A DNA stretch of 64,000 nucleotides from JBCBCP01 sp039817385 (GCA_039817385.1 JBCBVY010000003.1:310001-374000), one strand, 5' to 3'. Shown: positions 8,516-18,649, counted from the first letter of the stretch. Numbers and translations are program-made. Notes: generated by a model from the letters alone, not told the origin.

Positions 8516-10009
8516 TTATGGTTGAAGAGTGCGCGGTGTGCGCAGGCTCGTCCAGAGCATCCAAAGGATGACCAGACAGATGACGGCAAAAAGCGTGCCT
8601 GAGACGGGGCGGTTGATCAGGTCAACGGCATTGCGGATCTGGCCCGACCCGGCGGTGAGCTTCTCCACCATGATCGACCCCAAAACGAGGCCGAGCACGA
8701 TGGGCACAAGCGGCCAGTCGAGGCGGCGCAGGATGAAGCCGAGGTAACCAAACCCGGCGGCGAACATGCAGTCGGTGAAGCTGTTGCGGATCGAAAAGAC
8801 GCCAACAAAGGCAAGGATCAGGATGAACGCGCCCAAGAGGCGGTTCGGCACGTAGATGATGCGCGCGATGTATTTTGTGCTGAGCAGCAGCGTGAGGACG
8901 ACCAGCACGTTAATGATCAGGAGCGCGATGAAGAGGGAGAAGAGGAAGTCGGGGTTGTTCTCGAAAATGTCTGGCCCGGGTTTGATCCCTGCGTCAAAGA
9001 AGACGACCATCATCATCGCGGTCAGCGCCTCCCCCGGTACGCCCAGCGCCAGAAGGGGGATCATCGCCGCGGCGGGCACCGCGTTGTTGGATGCCTCCGA
9101 CGCGATGAGGCCATCGGGGGCGCCGTGGCCAAACTTTCCCGGGTTCTTGCTGGCCGCGCGGGCGGTAGAGTAGCTGAAGAACTGCGCGACGAACTCGCCT
9201 ACGCCGGGGATAATGCCCATGATCGTGCCGTACCCGGCGGAAATTGTGGCGACGAACGGGTGCTTGCGCAGCTCGCCAAAGCCCCGCAGCAGCCCGCCTT
9301 TGATCCGCGCCTCGGGCGGGTCGGCGTCTTTGCCCGTCAGCAGGAAGAGGGCTTGGGAGATTGCAAAGATGCCGACGATGACCACGATCAGGTTGAAGCC
9401 CGCGGCGAGGTAATCGAGGCCAAAGGTGTAGCGGTCGATCCCGCGCAGGCCCTGACGGCCCACAAGGCTGATCAGGAAGCCCACGGCAAAAAGCAGCGCG
9501 GCAAGCCCCATCGTCTTGCGATGCGCGGCGATCAGCAAGACGGCGCCAAGGGCTGCGGCCATAAAGATATCACGCTGGCCAAAAAGCGCGCCAAGTTCGC
9601 GCAGGTAGGGACCAAAGAGCATCAGCGCGCCAAGGCCGATCAGGATCGAAAAGCACCCGCCAAAGAAGCTGGCGGAATAGGCGAGCGAGAGCGCCCGCGC
9701 CGCCTGCCCCTGTCGGGTCATGCCGTAACCGTCATATGTCGTCAGCGCGTTTACCGGCGTGCCGGGGGTGTTGATCAGGATCGCTGGGATCGCCCCGCCA
9801 TACATGGACGAGCCATAGACGCCAAGCAGCAGCACGAGACTTACCAGATCATCTAAGAATACCGTTGCGGGCAGCAGGATGGCAATTGCGATGGCGGGAC
9901 CAATCCCAGGCACCGCACCGATGGCCAGCCCGCCAACCGACCCGATCAGGATCGCCACCATAACCGAAGGCTCAAGCAGCGCGTTCAAACCTTGGTAGAA
10001 CGCCTCCAT
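8516..10009 (-). CDS. tctA: TctA large permease subunit of tripartite tricarboxylate transporter
   Basis: A 497-residue polytopic membrane protein with the two TctA signature loops, GAVPGIGPAIAIAILLP near residue 32 and GIIPGVGEFVAQFF in the middle, plus many hydrophobic helices. It forms the translocation path and uses an ion gradient, with the small subunit TctB and the periplasmic receptor TctC. The chosen ATG overlaps the tctB stop as TGATG; a GTG three codons earlier is possible. The order tctB-tctA-tctC differs from the common tctC-tctB-tctA. Confidence 0.92.
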   Translation of the reverse strand: MEAFYQGLNALLEPSVMVAILIGSVGGLAIGAVPGIGPAIAIAILLPATVFLDDLVSLVLLLGVYGSSMYGGAIPAILINTPGTPVNALTTYDGYGMTRQGQAARALSLAYSASFFGGCFSILIGLGALMLFGPYLRELGALFGQRDIFMAAALGAVLLIAAHRKTMGLAALLFAVGFLISLVGRQGLRGIDRYTFGLDYLAAGFNLIVVIVGIFAISQALFLLTGKDADPPEARIKGGLLRGFGELRKHPFVATISAGYGTIMGIIPGVGEFVAQFFSYSTARAASKNPGKFGHGAPDGLIASEASNNAVPAAAMIPLLALGVPGEALTAMMMVVFFDAGIKPGPDIFENNPDFLFSLFIALLIINVLVVLTLLLSTKYIARIIYVPNRLLGAFILILAFVGVFSIRNSFTDCMFAAGFGYLGFILRRLDWPLVPIVLGLVLGSIMVEKLTAGSGQIRNAVDLINRPVSGTLFAVICLVILWMLWTSLRTPRTLQP

Positions 10010-10749
10010 CAGAACCACCGCAGCATGAAGCTGCGCGCCTCGGCCGGCAGCTGGTCATAAAGCCAGATGTTCACCGGTGTGCGGATTTGCAGGCCCGTGC
10101 GGAAGACCAGCACGATGATGACGGAGGTCAGCAGGCAGATGCCCAGCCAGCGCCACGACCGATAGCCCAGCCGCAGCGGCAGCAACGTGCCCAGCAGAAG
10201 GGTCGAAACAAGGTAGCCGAGGACCGGCACGAGCGCGGTATAGGCGATGAACCAGCCGACAAATTCCAGCGCGCGCAGCCACAGAACCACCTCGTGATAG
10301 GCGCTGGAGGGCTGCTTGAACCGTATCCGCCAGCGGTAGGTGCGCCACGCGCTGCGCAGGTTCAGAATGGCCGCAGGAAGGAAGATCGCAAGGCAGAGCG
10401 CCGGGGCGACCCAGCCCTGTTTCAGGATACGGCCAAGGCGCGCGCGGCCCTCAAACTCCGCCAGCCCGATCTGGTCCAGGAGATAAAGGCCCAGCGGGTC
10501 GGGCAGCTTGCGGTCCCCCCAGCCGGTATAGCCAAAGAACGCCCAGGCAAAAAATGCGGCAACGCCCGCGATGATCAGCGAAAACAAGAGGTCACCCTGC
10601 CGCCGCCGGAACGCGTGCACATCGGTTATGGCGATCCGGGCCGTTTGGGGCGCTGCGGCAGCAAAGGCGGACGAGTCCGTGCGCGAGGCGATCCCGCCTT
10701 GCGTTGCTGCGCTGGCAAAGCCGCGACCAGTGCCCGCGCTGCGCATCAT
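10009..10749 (-). CDS. tctB: TctB small membrane subunit of tripartite tricarboxylate transporter
   Basis: A 246-residue membrane protein with a hydrophilic 50-residue N-terminus and about four to five transmembrane helices (LLFSLIIAGVAAFFAWAFFG, APALCLAIFLPAAILNL, FVGWFIAYTALVPVLGYLV, WLGICLLTSVIIVLVF). This is the poorly conserved TctB pattern, and identification rests on helices plus position beside tctA. It is longer than many TctB proteins because of the N-terminal extension, so a later start is possible. Begins 22 nt after the aminotransferase stop. Confidence 0.8.
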   Translation of the reverse strand: MMRSAGTGRGFASAATQGGIASRTDSSAFAAAAPQTARIAITDVHAFRRRQGDLLFSLIIAGVAAFFAWAFFGYTGWGDRKLPDPLGLYLLDQIGLAEFEGRARLGRILKQGWVAPALCLAIFLPAAILNLRSAWRTYRWRIRFKQPSSAYHEVVLWLRALEFVGWFIAYTALVPVLGYLVSTLLLGTLLPLRLGYRSWRWLGICLLTSVIIVLVFRTGLQIRTPVNIWLYDQLPAEARSFMLRWF

Positions 10750-10771
10750 ATACTGCCCGCGCTCCGCATCA

Positions 10772-12130
10772 TCAGGCGGCGGCGCTCATGGCCTTCAGGC
10801 CTGTTTCCGCAGCAGAGATCATCTTGGCCACGTCCGCCTCCGTTACGATCAGCGGCGGGGAGAAGATAGCGTTGTTGCCCGACACCCGGATCATTACGCC
10901 ATCCTCGTAAGCCGCCTGCTGGAAGGCCAGCGGCAGCGCGCCCATCGCAGGCGCCTTGGTGGTGCGGTCGGTTACGAACTCCATCGCGACCATCAGCCCC
11001 TCACCCCGCACGTCGCCGATCATGTCGTAGTGGTCCATCAGGCCCTCGAGCCCTGCCTTGAGCTGCACACCGCGCGGGCCTGCGTTCTCCCACGGCTTGA
11101 TCCGCATGGTCTCTTCCACCGTGGCCACGGCTGCGGCGGCGCCGACCGGGTGGCCGGAATAGGTATAGCCGGTATCGACGCTTGCCTCTTTGCCAGCGCC
11201 CTCGAACGCTTCGGCGACATGCTCCGCGATCATCACGGCGCCAAAGGGAAAATACCCGTTGGTGATCGCCTTCGCGGTGCACATGAAATCGGGCTGCACG
11301 CCCCAGTGGCGCGAGCCCGAGGGATCCCCGGTGCGGCCAAAGGCGGTGATCACCTCATCGGCAATCATCAGCACGCCGTGCTTGCTGCAAATCTCCCGCG
11401 CGCGCTTCATGAAGCTGGGATGCGGCGGGATCACCCCGCCCGCGCCCAGCACAGGCTCCATCACGAAGGCGGCCACCGTGTTGGCGCCCTGGAACCCGAT
11501 CTCCCGCTCCAGCATGGTCGCGCATTGCTGCGCCAGCGCCTCTGCATCCTCGATGCCAAAGGGATTGCGATACAGGTACGGGCCGGGGATTTGGTAGCAG
11601 CCCGCGAGAAGCGGCTCGTAAGCATTGCGGAACTTGGCATTCCCATTGACCGAGGCGCCGCCGAAATGGGTACCGTGGTAGCCTTTCTCAAGGCTGATGA
11701 ACTTGGTCCGCGTCCCCTCCCCCCGTACGCGGTGGTATTGGCGGGCGAGCTTAAGCGCGACCTCGATGCTGTCGGACCCACCCGAGGTAAAGAAGGCGCG
11801 CGTCAGCCCGTCTTCGGCAAAAAACTCGCGCAGCATATACGACAGCTCAATCGCCTTGTCGTTCGACGTGCCGCGGAAGGTCGAATAGTAAGGAAGCAGG
11901 TCCAGCTGCCCCGCAATCGCGTCCTTCACCGGCTGGCAGGAATAGCCAAGGTTCACGTTCCAAAGACCGCCCACCGCGTCGATGGCCCGGTGCCCGTCCA
12001 CGTCGGTAATGGTCACGCCCTCGGACCCGGTCACGATGGTCGGCGGGTTGTCGATGCTGTCCTGCGGATGCGCCATCGGGTGCCACATATGGCGCGCGTT
12101 GTTTTCCTTCAGAAAGTTGCCGTCTTTCAT
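10772..12130 (-). CDS. Class III PLP-dependent aminotransferase (omega-amino acid type)
   Basis: A 452-residue fold-type I aminotransferase. The PLP lysine is Lys287 in CTAKAITNGYFPFGAV, the ring-stacking/charge residue Asp258 is in LMIADEVITAFGRTG, and the YHGTHFGG loop is present. The subgroup handles omega-amino acids, polyamines and primary amines with pyruvate or 2-oxoglutarate. In this operon it could convert an arylethylamine such as dopamine or tyramine to its aldehyde, or remove the amino group of a gamma-glutamyl-derived product. Starts in an ATGA overlap with hpaR, so regulator and enzyme are co-expressed. Confidence 0.9.
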   Translation of the reverse strand: MKDGNFLKENNARHMWHPMAHPQDSIDNPPTIVTGSEGVTITDVDGHRAIDAVGGLWNVNLGYSCQPVKDAIAGQLDLLPYYSTFRGTSNDKAIELSYMLREFFAEDGLTRAFFTSGGSDSIEVALKLARQYHRVRGEGTRTKFISLEKGYHGTHFGGASVNGNAKFRNAYEPLLAGCYQIPGPYLYRNPFGIEDAEALAQQCATMLEREIGFQGANTVAAFVMEPVLGAGGVIPPHPSFMKRAREICSKHGVLMIADEVITAFGRTGDPSGSRHWGVQPDFMCTAKAITNGYFPFGAVMIAEHVAEAFEGAGKEASVDTGYTYSGHPVGAAAAVATVEETMRIKPWENAGPRGVQLKAGLEGLMDHYDMIGDVRGEGLMVAMEFVTDRTTKAPAMGALPLAFQQAAYEDGVMIRVSGNNAIFSPPLIVTEADVAKMISAAETGLKAMSAAA

Positions 12131-12585
12131 CGTTGCGTCTCCTGCGCGGGCAGCGCTTGCGGTTCGGGTTGAGCGAGGTCTTCGAGGATCGTCAGAAGCG
12201 TGTCGTAGCGGGCGGGCCCCAAATGCGCGCGCCAGCGTTCGGCAATTCGGGCGGCCTGCGCCGTGTTGCGCGCGATGATGGCGCGGCCCTGATCGGTGAT
12301 CGCCACCTCCATCACGCGGCGGTCGCTGCCGCGGGTGCGCGTGACAAAGCCGCGGTCCACAAGGCCTTGCACGATACGTGTTTGGCTGGGCAGCAGCAGC
12401 GCCGCACGGCGCGCGAGGGTCGAGGCATCGAGCGGGCTTTGCGCGTCAAGCACGCGGAGCAGACGCCACTGCTGCTCGCTCAGCCCCTCGCCCGCCAGCA
12501 TCTCGCGGATTGGACCCATCACAGCCTCCCGCGCCCGCATCAGCGCGATGGGCAGGGATCGTGAAGGCGGCGGCAGCTGAGCCAT
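12127..12585 (-). CDS. hpaR: MarR-family regulator of homoprotocatechuate degradation
   Basis: A 152-residue winged-helix protein. The N-terminus SLPIALMRAREAVMGPIREM, the recognition segment STLARRAALLLPSQTRIVQGL and the wing TRTRGSDRRVMEVAIT match HpaR/HpcR, the repressor of the hpa meta-cleavage operon that is released by aromatic acids. It lies divergent from hpaF with a 29-bp palindrome in between. Start at MAQLPPP was chosen by fit to the family; a start 13 codons upstream is also possible. As first gene of the leftward run it probably represses its own operon as well as the hpa operon. Confidence 0.88.
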   Translation of the reverse strand: MAQLPPPSRSLPIALMRAREAVMGPIREMLAGEGLSEQQWRLLRVLDAQSPLDASTLARRAALLLPSQTRIVQGLVDRGFVTRTRGSDRRVMEVAITDQGRAIIARNTAQAARIAERWRAHLGPARYDTLLTILEDLAQPEPQALPAQETQR

Positions 12586-12616
12586 TTCGAATCCTTGACG
12601 GGTAACCTGCAGGAAA

Positions 12617-12645
12617 CTTAACATCACAAAAGTTGCGTTGTTAAG
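12617..12645. promoter_or_regulatory. Putative HpaR operator
   Basis: Palindrome with 13-nt arms CTTAACATCACAA and TTGCGTTGTTAAG around a central AAG; 11 of 13 positions pair. It is centred between hpaR and hpaF, ends 12 nt before the hpaF start, and is much A/T-richer than its surroundings. Size and symmetry fit a MarR-family dimer site. Position allows control of both divergent transcripts. Confidence 0.65.
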
Positions 12646-12657
12646 GAAAATCGCGCT

Positions 12658-13040
12658 TTGCCCCACCTGACACTGGACTACTCGCCCAATCTTGAGCCGG
12701 AGGTCGACATGGTCGCGCTTTGCGAGGTGCTGCGCGTGGCAATGATTGAGACGGGCGTGTTTCCGATGGCAGGTGTGCGGGTGCGGGCCTTTGCGGCAAG
12801 CCATGTGGCCATCGCGGACGGCAATCCCGCGCATGGCTATATCGACATGTCCATACGCCTGCGTGCGGGCCGCACGCCCGAAGCGAAAAAGGCGGCCACA
12901 AAGCACGTCTTTGAGGCGGCACAGTCCTACCTCGCGCCCATCATCGCGCAGCGCCCCATCGCCTTGTCGCTCGAGATGCGCGACATCGACCCTGAACTTA
13001 GCCCCAAGGCGGGCAGCATCCGTGAATTCCTGGAGCGCCC

Positions 13041-13044
<4 letters not shown>
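12658..13044 (+). CDS. hpaF: 5-carboxymethyl-2-hydroxymuconate isomerase
   Basis: A 128-residue tautomerase-superfamily protein. After loss of the initiator Met the chain starts with Pro (PHLTLDYSPNLEPEVD), and N-terminal proline is the catalytic base in this family. The segments GVFPMAGVRVRAF and RPIALSLEMRDIDPELS match HpaF. It isomerises 5-carboxymethyl-2-hydroxymuconate, the HpaE product, for decarboxylation by HpaG. The start codon is TTG, supported by the required Pro1 and by AAGGAAA about nine nt upstream; no in-frame ATG gives the right N-terminus. First gene of the rightward operon, overlapping hpaE by ATGA. Confidence 0.9.
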
Positions 13045-14549
<1,505 letters not shown>

Positions 14550-14550
14550 C

Positions 14551-14598
14551 CCTTCTTTGGGTCTCAAATATCCCGGGGGTGTGGGGGCTGGCCCCCAC
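14551..14598 (-). repeat. Dispersed hairpin element, family B (copy 1)
   Basis: Stem GTGGGGGC/GCCCCCAC followed, on the minus strand, by a C-rich run, CCCGGGATATTT and an AAAGAAG tail. The same architecture occurs at two other places in the window (35326 and 58979). I recall this element as frequent between Rhodobacteraceae genes. Here it sits inside the hpa operon, between hpaE and hpaD, where it could act as an mRNA processing or stability element or a partial terminator. Confidence 0.6.
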
Positions 14599-14625
14599 TC
14601 CGACCTCGGCCAAAAGGACCAACCC

Positions 14626-15606
14626 ATGCCCGTCCCAAGCCCCGTCCTCTACCCGCCCTTCAACATCGTCCGGCTCAGCCATGTGGAATACCACGTTACG
14701 GACCTTGCCCGGTCCCGTGCGTTCTGGGTCGACACGCTAGGGCTTCAGGTCAGCCATGAGGACGAGACGACGCTGATGCTGCGCGCGATGGAAGAGCGGA
14801 ACCACCATTCGATCATCCTCACCCAAGGCGCCGCGCCGCAGGTCGCAAAGCTGGGCTTCAAGCTTTACGATCACCCCGATCTGGATGCCGCCGCCGCGTG
14901 GTTCGAAAGCCAGGGCCTGCCCGTGGACTGGGCCGAGACAGAGCATATGGGCCGCGTCCTGCGCACGCGCGATCCCTGGGGTGCGCCGCTGGAATTCTAC
15001 GTCGGCATGACGCGGCTGCCGTCGATCATGCAGGACTACAAGCGCTACGCCGGGGTCAAACCGCTGCGGATCGACCATTTCAACCTTTTCTCACCGGACG
15101 TGGATGGGGCCGTGGACTTCTACAACCTCATGGGCTTTCGCGTGACAGAATACACCGAGGATGCGGACACGAAAAAGGTCTGGGCCGCGTGGATGCACCG
15201 CAAGGGCGGCGTGCATGATGTGGCTTTCACCAACGGGGTCGGCCCGCGCCTGCACCATACCGCGTTCTGGGTGCCCACACCGCTGAACATCATCGACCTG
15301 CTGGACTTGATGAGCACAACCGGTTGGAGGGAGAACATAGAGCGCGGACCGGGGCGGCATGGTATCTCGAACGCATTCTTCCTCTATATCCGCGACCCCG
15401 ATGGTCACCGGATTGAGATCTACTGCTCCGACTACCAAACCGTCGATCCCGATCACGAACCGATCCACTGGGACCTGAAGGATCCCCAGCGACAGACGCT
15501 TTGGGGTGCGCCTGCCCCGCGGTCTTGGTTCGAGGAAGGCACGCTTTTCGAGGGTGCAGACACGCAAGAGCCAGCGCTCAAAGCGCAACCGATTGTAGCC
15601 CCGTAG
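14626..15606 (+). CDS. hpaD: 3,4-dihydroxyphenylacetate 2,3-dioxygenase (extradiol)
   Basis: A 326-residue two-domain vicinal-oxygen-chelate protein. Metal ligands of the active C-terminal module appear as His151 (RIDHFNLFS), His211 (PRLHHTAFW) and Glu264 (HRIEIYCSDY), matching the type I extradiol homoprotocatechuate dioxygenases of Brevibacterium/Arthrobacter rather than the type II HpaD of E. coli. The enzyme cleaves homoprotocatechuate next to the hydroxyls with O2 and Fe(II) or Mn(II). Start MPVPSP is preceded by AAAAGGACC. The stop codon TAG is part of the GTAG tag of a REP-like hairpin. Confidence 0.92.
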   Translation: MPVPSPVLYPPFNIVRLSHVEYHVTDLARSRAFWVDTLGLQVSHEDETTLMLRAMEERNHHSIILTQGAAPQVAKLGFKLYDHPDLDAAAAWFESQGLPVDWAETEHMGRVLRTRDPWGAPLEFYVGMTRLPSIMQDYKRYAGVKPLRIDHFNLFSPDVDGAVDFYNLMGFRVTEYTEDADTKKVWAAWMHRKGGVHDVAFTNGVGPRLHHTAFWVPTPLNIIDLLDLMSTTGWRENIERGPGRHGISNAFFLYIRDPDGHRIEIYCSDYQTVDPDHEPIHWDLKDPQRQTLWGAPAPRSWFEEGTLFEGADTQEPALKAQPIVAP

Positions 15607-15625
15607 GGTGGGGTTTCACCCCACC
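15603..15625 (+). repeat. GTAG-tagged REP-like hairpin (copy 1)
   Basis: GTAGG followed by the stem GGTGGGGT/ACCCCACC with loop TTC. The TAG of the tag is the in-frame stop of hpaD. The same stem occurs four times around 48 kb in varying quality and once near 53.2 kb. It sits within an operon, upstream of the decarboxylase gene. Confidence 0.7.
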
Positions 15626-15642
15626 ACCCGTGGAGAAAACAC

Positions 15643-17031
15643 ATGAACTGGGACGCGTTCGCACAGCACGCTAAACAAGCCGCCGACTGGGGCGCAGATT
15701 ATCACAAGACCATACGGAGACGTCCGGTGCGGGCACAGACCGCCCCCGGCGAGATCGCGGCACAGCTGCCCGCCAGCCCACCCGAGGAGGGCGAGGCGAT
15801 GGCCGCCATCATGGCCGATTTCGAACGGATCGTGATGCCGGGCATCACCCATTGGCAGCACCCGCGCTTCTTTGCCTATTTCAACTCCAACGCCGCGCCG
15901 GCCTCGGTGCTCGCCGAATTCCTCGCCTCGATCATCGCGCCGCAATGTATGCTCTGGCAGACCTCTCCGGCAGCGACAGAGATGGAAACCCGGATGCTGG
16001 ATTGGCTGCGGCAAGGCATCGGCCTGCCCGAAGGCTTTGCGGGCGTGATCCAGGACAGCGCCTCATCGGCCACGCTGGCTGCGGTGCTGACGATGCGCGA
16101 ACGCGCCCTTGGCTGGGAGGGCAACAAGACGGGCCTGTCCCCGCACGCACGCCTGCGCATCTACTGCTCGGACCAGGTGCACAGCTCTATCGACCGGGCC
16201 ATTTGGGTCGCCGGGATCGGGCAGGAAAACCTGATCAAACTGCCCTCGGGCGGGCCACTGCGCGGGATGGACATAGGTGCCCTGCAAGCCGCCATCGCCG
16301 CAGACCGCGCGGCAGGTCATATCCCGGCGGGGATCATTGCGGCAACGGGCGCGACAGGCATTGGGGCCTGCGATGACGCGAACGCGGTAGCGGACGTGGC
16401 GGAGGCGGAAGACCTCTACACCCACCTTGACGCCGCATGGGCGGGCACCGCGATGATCTGCCCGGAGTTCCGGCACCTTTGGGCGGGGGCAGAGCGGTTC
16501 GACAGCGTGGTTTTCAACCCGCATAAATGGCTGGGTGCACAATTCGATTGCGCCGCGCACTTCCTGCGTGACCCGGACGCGCTGCGTCAGACGCTCGCGA
16601 TCAGGCCCGAATACCTCAAGACCTCCGGCGACAGGGAAGTGATCGACTATTCAGAATGGTCGATCCCGCTTGGCCGCCGCTTCCGCGCGCTGAAACTCTG
16701 GTTCCTGATGCGCAACTACGGGATGGAGGGGCTGCGCGCCCGCATCCGCAACCACGTGACCTGGAGCCAGGCCCTGTGCGAACGCCTCAGCGGCGCGGGG
16801 TTCGAGATCGTGACGGAACCGATCCTGTCGCTCTGGACCTTCCGCGCCCCCGGCGCCTCGGATGAGAACACGCAGGCCCTGGTGGACCGCATCAACGATG
16901 ACGGGCGCATCTACCTCACGCAGGGCATGGTGGACGGGCGCAAGGTCATCCGTTTTCAGGCAGGCCAGTTCGACTGCGCAGAGGAAGATTTCGACGTGGC
17001 ATTTGACACGATAACGGAGCTGGCGCGATGA
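15643..17031 (+). CDS. Group II aromatic L-amino acid decarboxylase
   Basis: A 462-residue PLP enzyme. The PLP lysine is Lys295 in FNPHKWLGAQFD, the PLP-nitrogen aspartate Asp263 is in THLDAAWAG, and the substrate/PLP stacking His180 is in SDQVHSSIDR. The mobile-loop tyrosine is kept as Tyr324 (RPEYLKTSG). In the family, changes at the His or Tyr convert decarboxylases into aldehyde synthases, so both residues favour a true decarboxylase. Likely substrates are DOPA, tyrosine or tryptophan; DOPA is suggested by the flanking homoprotocatechuate genes because dopamine leads to that acid. Overlaps hpaG by ATGA. Confidence 0.85.
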   Translation: MNWDAFAQHAKQAADWGADYHKTIRRRPVRAQTAPGEIAAQLPASPPEEGEAMAAIMADFERIVMPGITHWQHPRFFAYFNSNAAPASVLAEFLASIIAPQCMLWQTSPAATEMETRMLDWLRQGIGLPEGFAGVIQDSASSATLAAVLTMRERALGWEGNKTGLSPHARLRIYCSDQVHSSIDRAIWVAGIGQENLIKLPSGGPLRGMDIGALQAAIAADRAAGHIPAGIIAATGATGIGACDDANAVADVAEAEDLYTHLDAAWAGTAMICPEFRHLWAGAERFDSVVFNPHKWLGAQFDCAAHFLRDPDALRQTLAIRPEYLKTSGDREVIDYSEWSIPLGRRFRALKLWFLMRNYGMEGLRARIRNHVTWSQALCERLSGAGFEIVTEPILSLWTFRAPGASDENTQALVDRINDDGRIYLTQGMVDGRKVIRFQAGQFDCAEEDFDVAFDTITELAR

Positions 17032-17867
17032 ATTTTGCCACCTACACCGCGGACGGCGCGCAGCATTATGGCATCGACACCGGGGAAGGGATGATCGACT
17101 GCACCGCGCCCGATTTGCCGACGCTGCGCGATGTGATTGCGGGCCCGGGGCTGCATAGCCTTGTCCGGCATCGGGACAGGCAGGTGACGCACTCCGAATT
17201 CACTTATGACATCCCTGTGCCGAACCCGGAAAAGATCATCTGCGTGGGCGTGAATTTCCCCGACCGCAATGCGGAGTATAAGGACGGGATCGAGGCGCCG
17301 CCGAACATGTCGCTCTTCCCGCGCTTTCCGCGCAGCTTTGTTGGCCATAACGGCCAGGTGATCCGCCCACCGGAGACGCCGCAACTGGACTACGAGGGCG
17401 AGATTGCCATTGTCATCGGCAAGGTCGGACGACGTATTGCTGAGGCGGACGCCTATGACCACATCGCCGCGCTGACACTTTGCAACGAAGGCACCCTGCG
17501 CGACTGGGTGCGTCACGCGAAGTTCAACGTCACGCAGGGCAAGAACTGGGACGCCTCGGGCGCGATGGGGCCGCATTTGGTGCCCTTCACGGCCGCAGCG
17601 CAGCTCTATGATGTGGGGTTGACCTGCCATGTGAATGGGGAGCTGCGGCAGGAGGATCGGACCAGCCGGATGCTCTTCCCGATCCGGCGGCAGATCGCCT
17701 ATATCTCCACGTTCACGACGCTGGTGCCGGGGGACATCATCGTGACCGGCACGCCCACGGGCGCAGGCGCGCGGTTTGACCCGCCGCGCTACCTTGTGCC
17801 GGGGGATGAAGTGGTCGTTGCCGCCGAGGGCATTGGCGCGCTGCGCGTGACGGTGGCAGACGAATGA
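17028..17867 (+). CDS. hpaG: Homoprotocatechuate-pathway decarboxylase/isomerase (fumarylacetoacetate hydrolase fold)
   Basis: A 279-residue FAH-superfamily protein. The metal-binding acid cluster is visible as LDYEGEIAIVIG, with the typical N-terminal PEKIICVGVNFPDRNAEY and C-terminal GDIIVTGTPTGAG. In the hpa route HpaG decarboxylates 5-oxopent-3-ene-1,2,5-tricarboxylate and isomerises the product to 2-oxohept-4-ene-1,7-dioate. Many FAH proteins look alike, so the hpaG call depends on position between hpaD and hpaH. Overlaps on both sides as ATGA. Confidence 0.83.
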   Translation: MNFATYTADGAQHYGIDTGEGMIDCTAPDLPTLRDVIAGPGLHSLVRHRDRQVTHSEFTYDIPVPNPEKIICVGVNFPDRNAEYKDGIEAPPNMSLFPRFPRSFVGHNGQVIRPPETPQLDYEGEIAIVIGKVGRRIAEADAYDHIAALTLCNEGTLRDWVRHAKFNVTQGKNWDASGAMGPHLVPFTAAAQLYDVGLTCHVNGELRQEDRTSRMLFPIRRQIAYISTFTTLVPGDIIVTGTPTGAGARFDPPRYLVPGDEVVVAAEGIGALRVTVADE

Positions 17868-18649
17868 CGCCCGATCAGATCGAAGCCGCTGCGCAAGCGC
17901 TGCTGGAGGCGGAGCGAACGGGGGTGCAGACCGGGCTGTTGTCGGTGGCGCATCCGGACATCACGATGGACGACGCCTATGCCGTGCAAAAGGCCTTTGT
18001 CGCAGCCAAGGGCGCGGCGGTGATCGGCTGGAAGATCGGCCTGACCAGCCGCGCGATGCAGATGGCGATGAACATCGACATCCCTGATAGTGGCGTGCTG
18101 CTCGCGGATATGCTGTTCCAGGACGGCGCAGTTGTGCCCGCGGGCCGGTTCATCCAGCCGCGGGTGGAGGCGGAGATTGCCTTTGTCATGAAAGATACGC
18201 TTGGGGGTGCGGATGTCACGCGTGCCGACGTGCTGGCGGCCACGGATTACGTGGCGCCATCGCTTGAAATCCTCGACACCCGCATCCTGCGCGCGGACCC
18301 CACCACGGGCCAGCCGCGCAAGGTCTTTGACACGATCAGCGATAACGCGGCGAATGCGGGCGTGGTGCTGGGCGCCCAGCGGCACGCACCAGAGAACCTG
18401 CGCTGGGTCGGGGCGATTGTCAGCCGCGATGGTACGGTTGAGGAAACGGGGCTTGGCGCCGGGGTGCTGAACGATCCGGTTGAAAGCGTCGTCTGGCTGG
18501 CGCGTCGGATGGCTGCGTATGGGCAGATGATTGAACCTGGACATATCGTGCTGTCGGGTAGCTTTATCCGGCCCATCGAATGCCCGCCAGGCTCGCAGAT
18601 CGAGGCAGATTTCGCGGCGTTCGGGCGTGTCGATCTGAGCTTTGCGTAG
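17864..18649 (+). CDS. hpaH: 2-oxo-hept-4-ene-1,7-dioate hydratase
   Basis: A 261-residue hydratase of the HpaH/MhpD group. Diagnostic strings are GWKIGLTSRAMQ, RVEAEIAFVMKD (metal-binding glutamates) and GSFIRPIECPPGS. It adds water to 2-oxohept-4-ene-1,7-dioate to give 4-hydroxy-2-oxopimelate, the substrate of the aldolase HpaI, whose gene is not in this window. Last gene of the rightward operon. Its TAG stop is formed by the 5' end of a 28-bp palindrome that lies directly against it. Confidence 0.9.
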   Translation: MTPDQIEAAAQALLEAERTGVQTGLLSVAHPDITMDDAYAVQKAFVAAKGAAVIGWKIGLTSRAMQMAMNIDIPDSGVLLADMLFQDGAVVPAGRFIQPRVEAEIAFVMKDTLGGADVTRADVLAATDYVAPSLEILDTRILRADPTTGQPRKVFDTISDNAANAGVVLGAQRHAPENLRWVGAIVSRDGTVEETGLGAGVLNDPVESVVWLARRMAAYGQMIEPGHIVLSGSFIRPIECPPGSQIEADFAAFGRVDLSFA

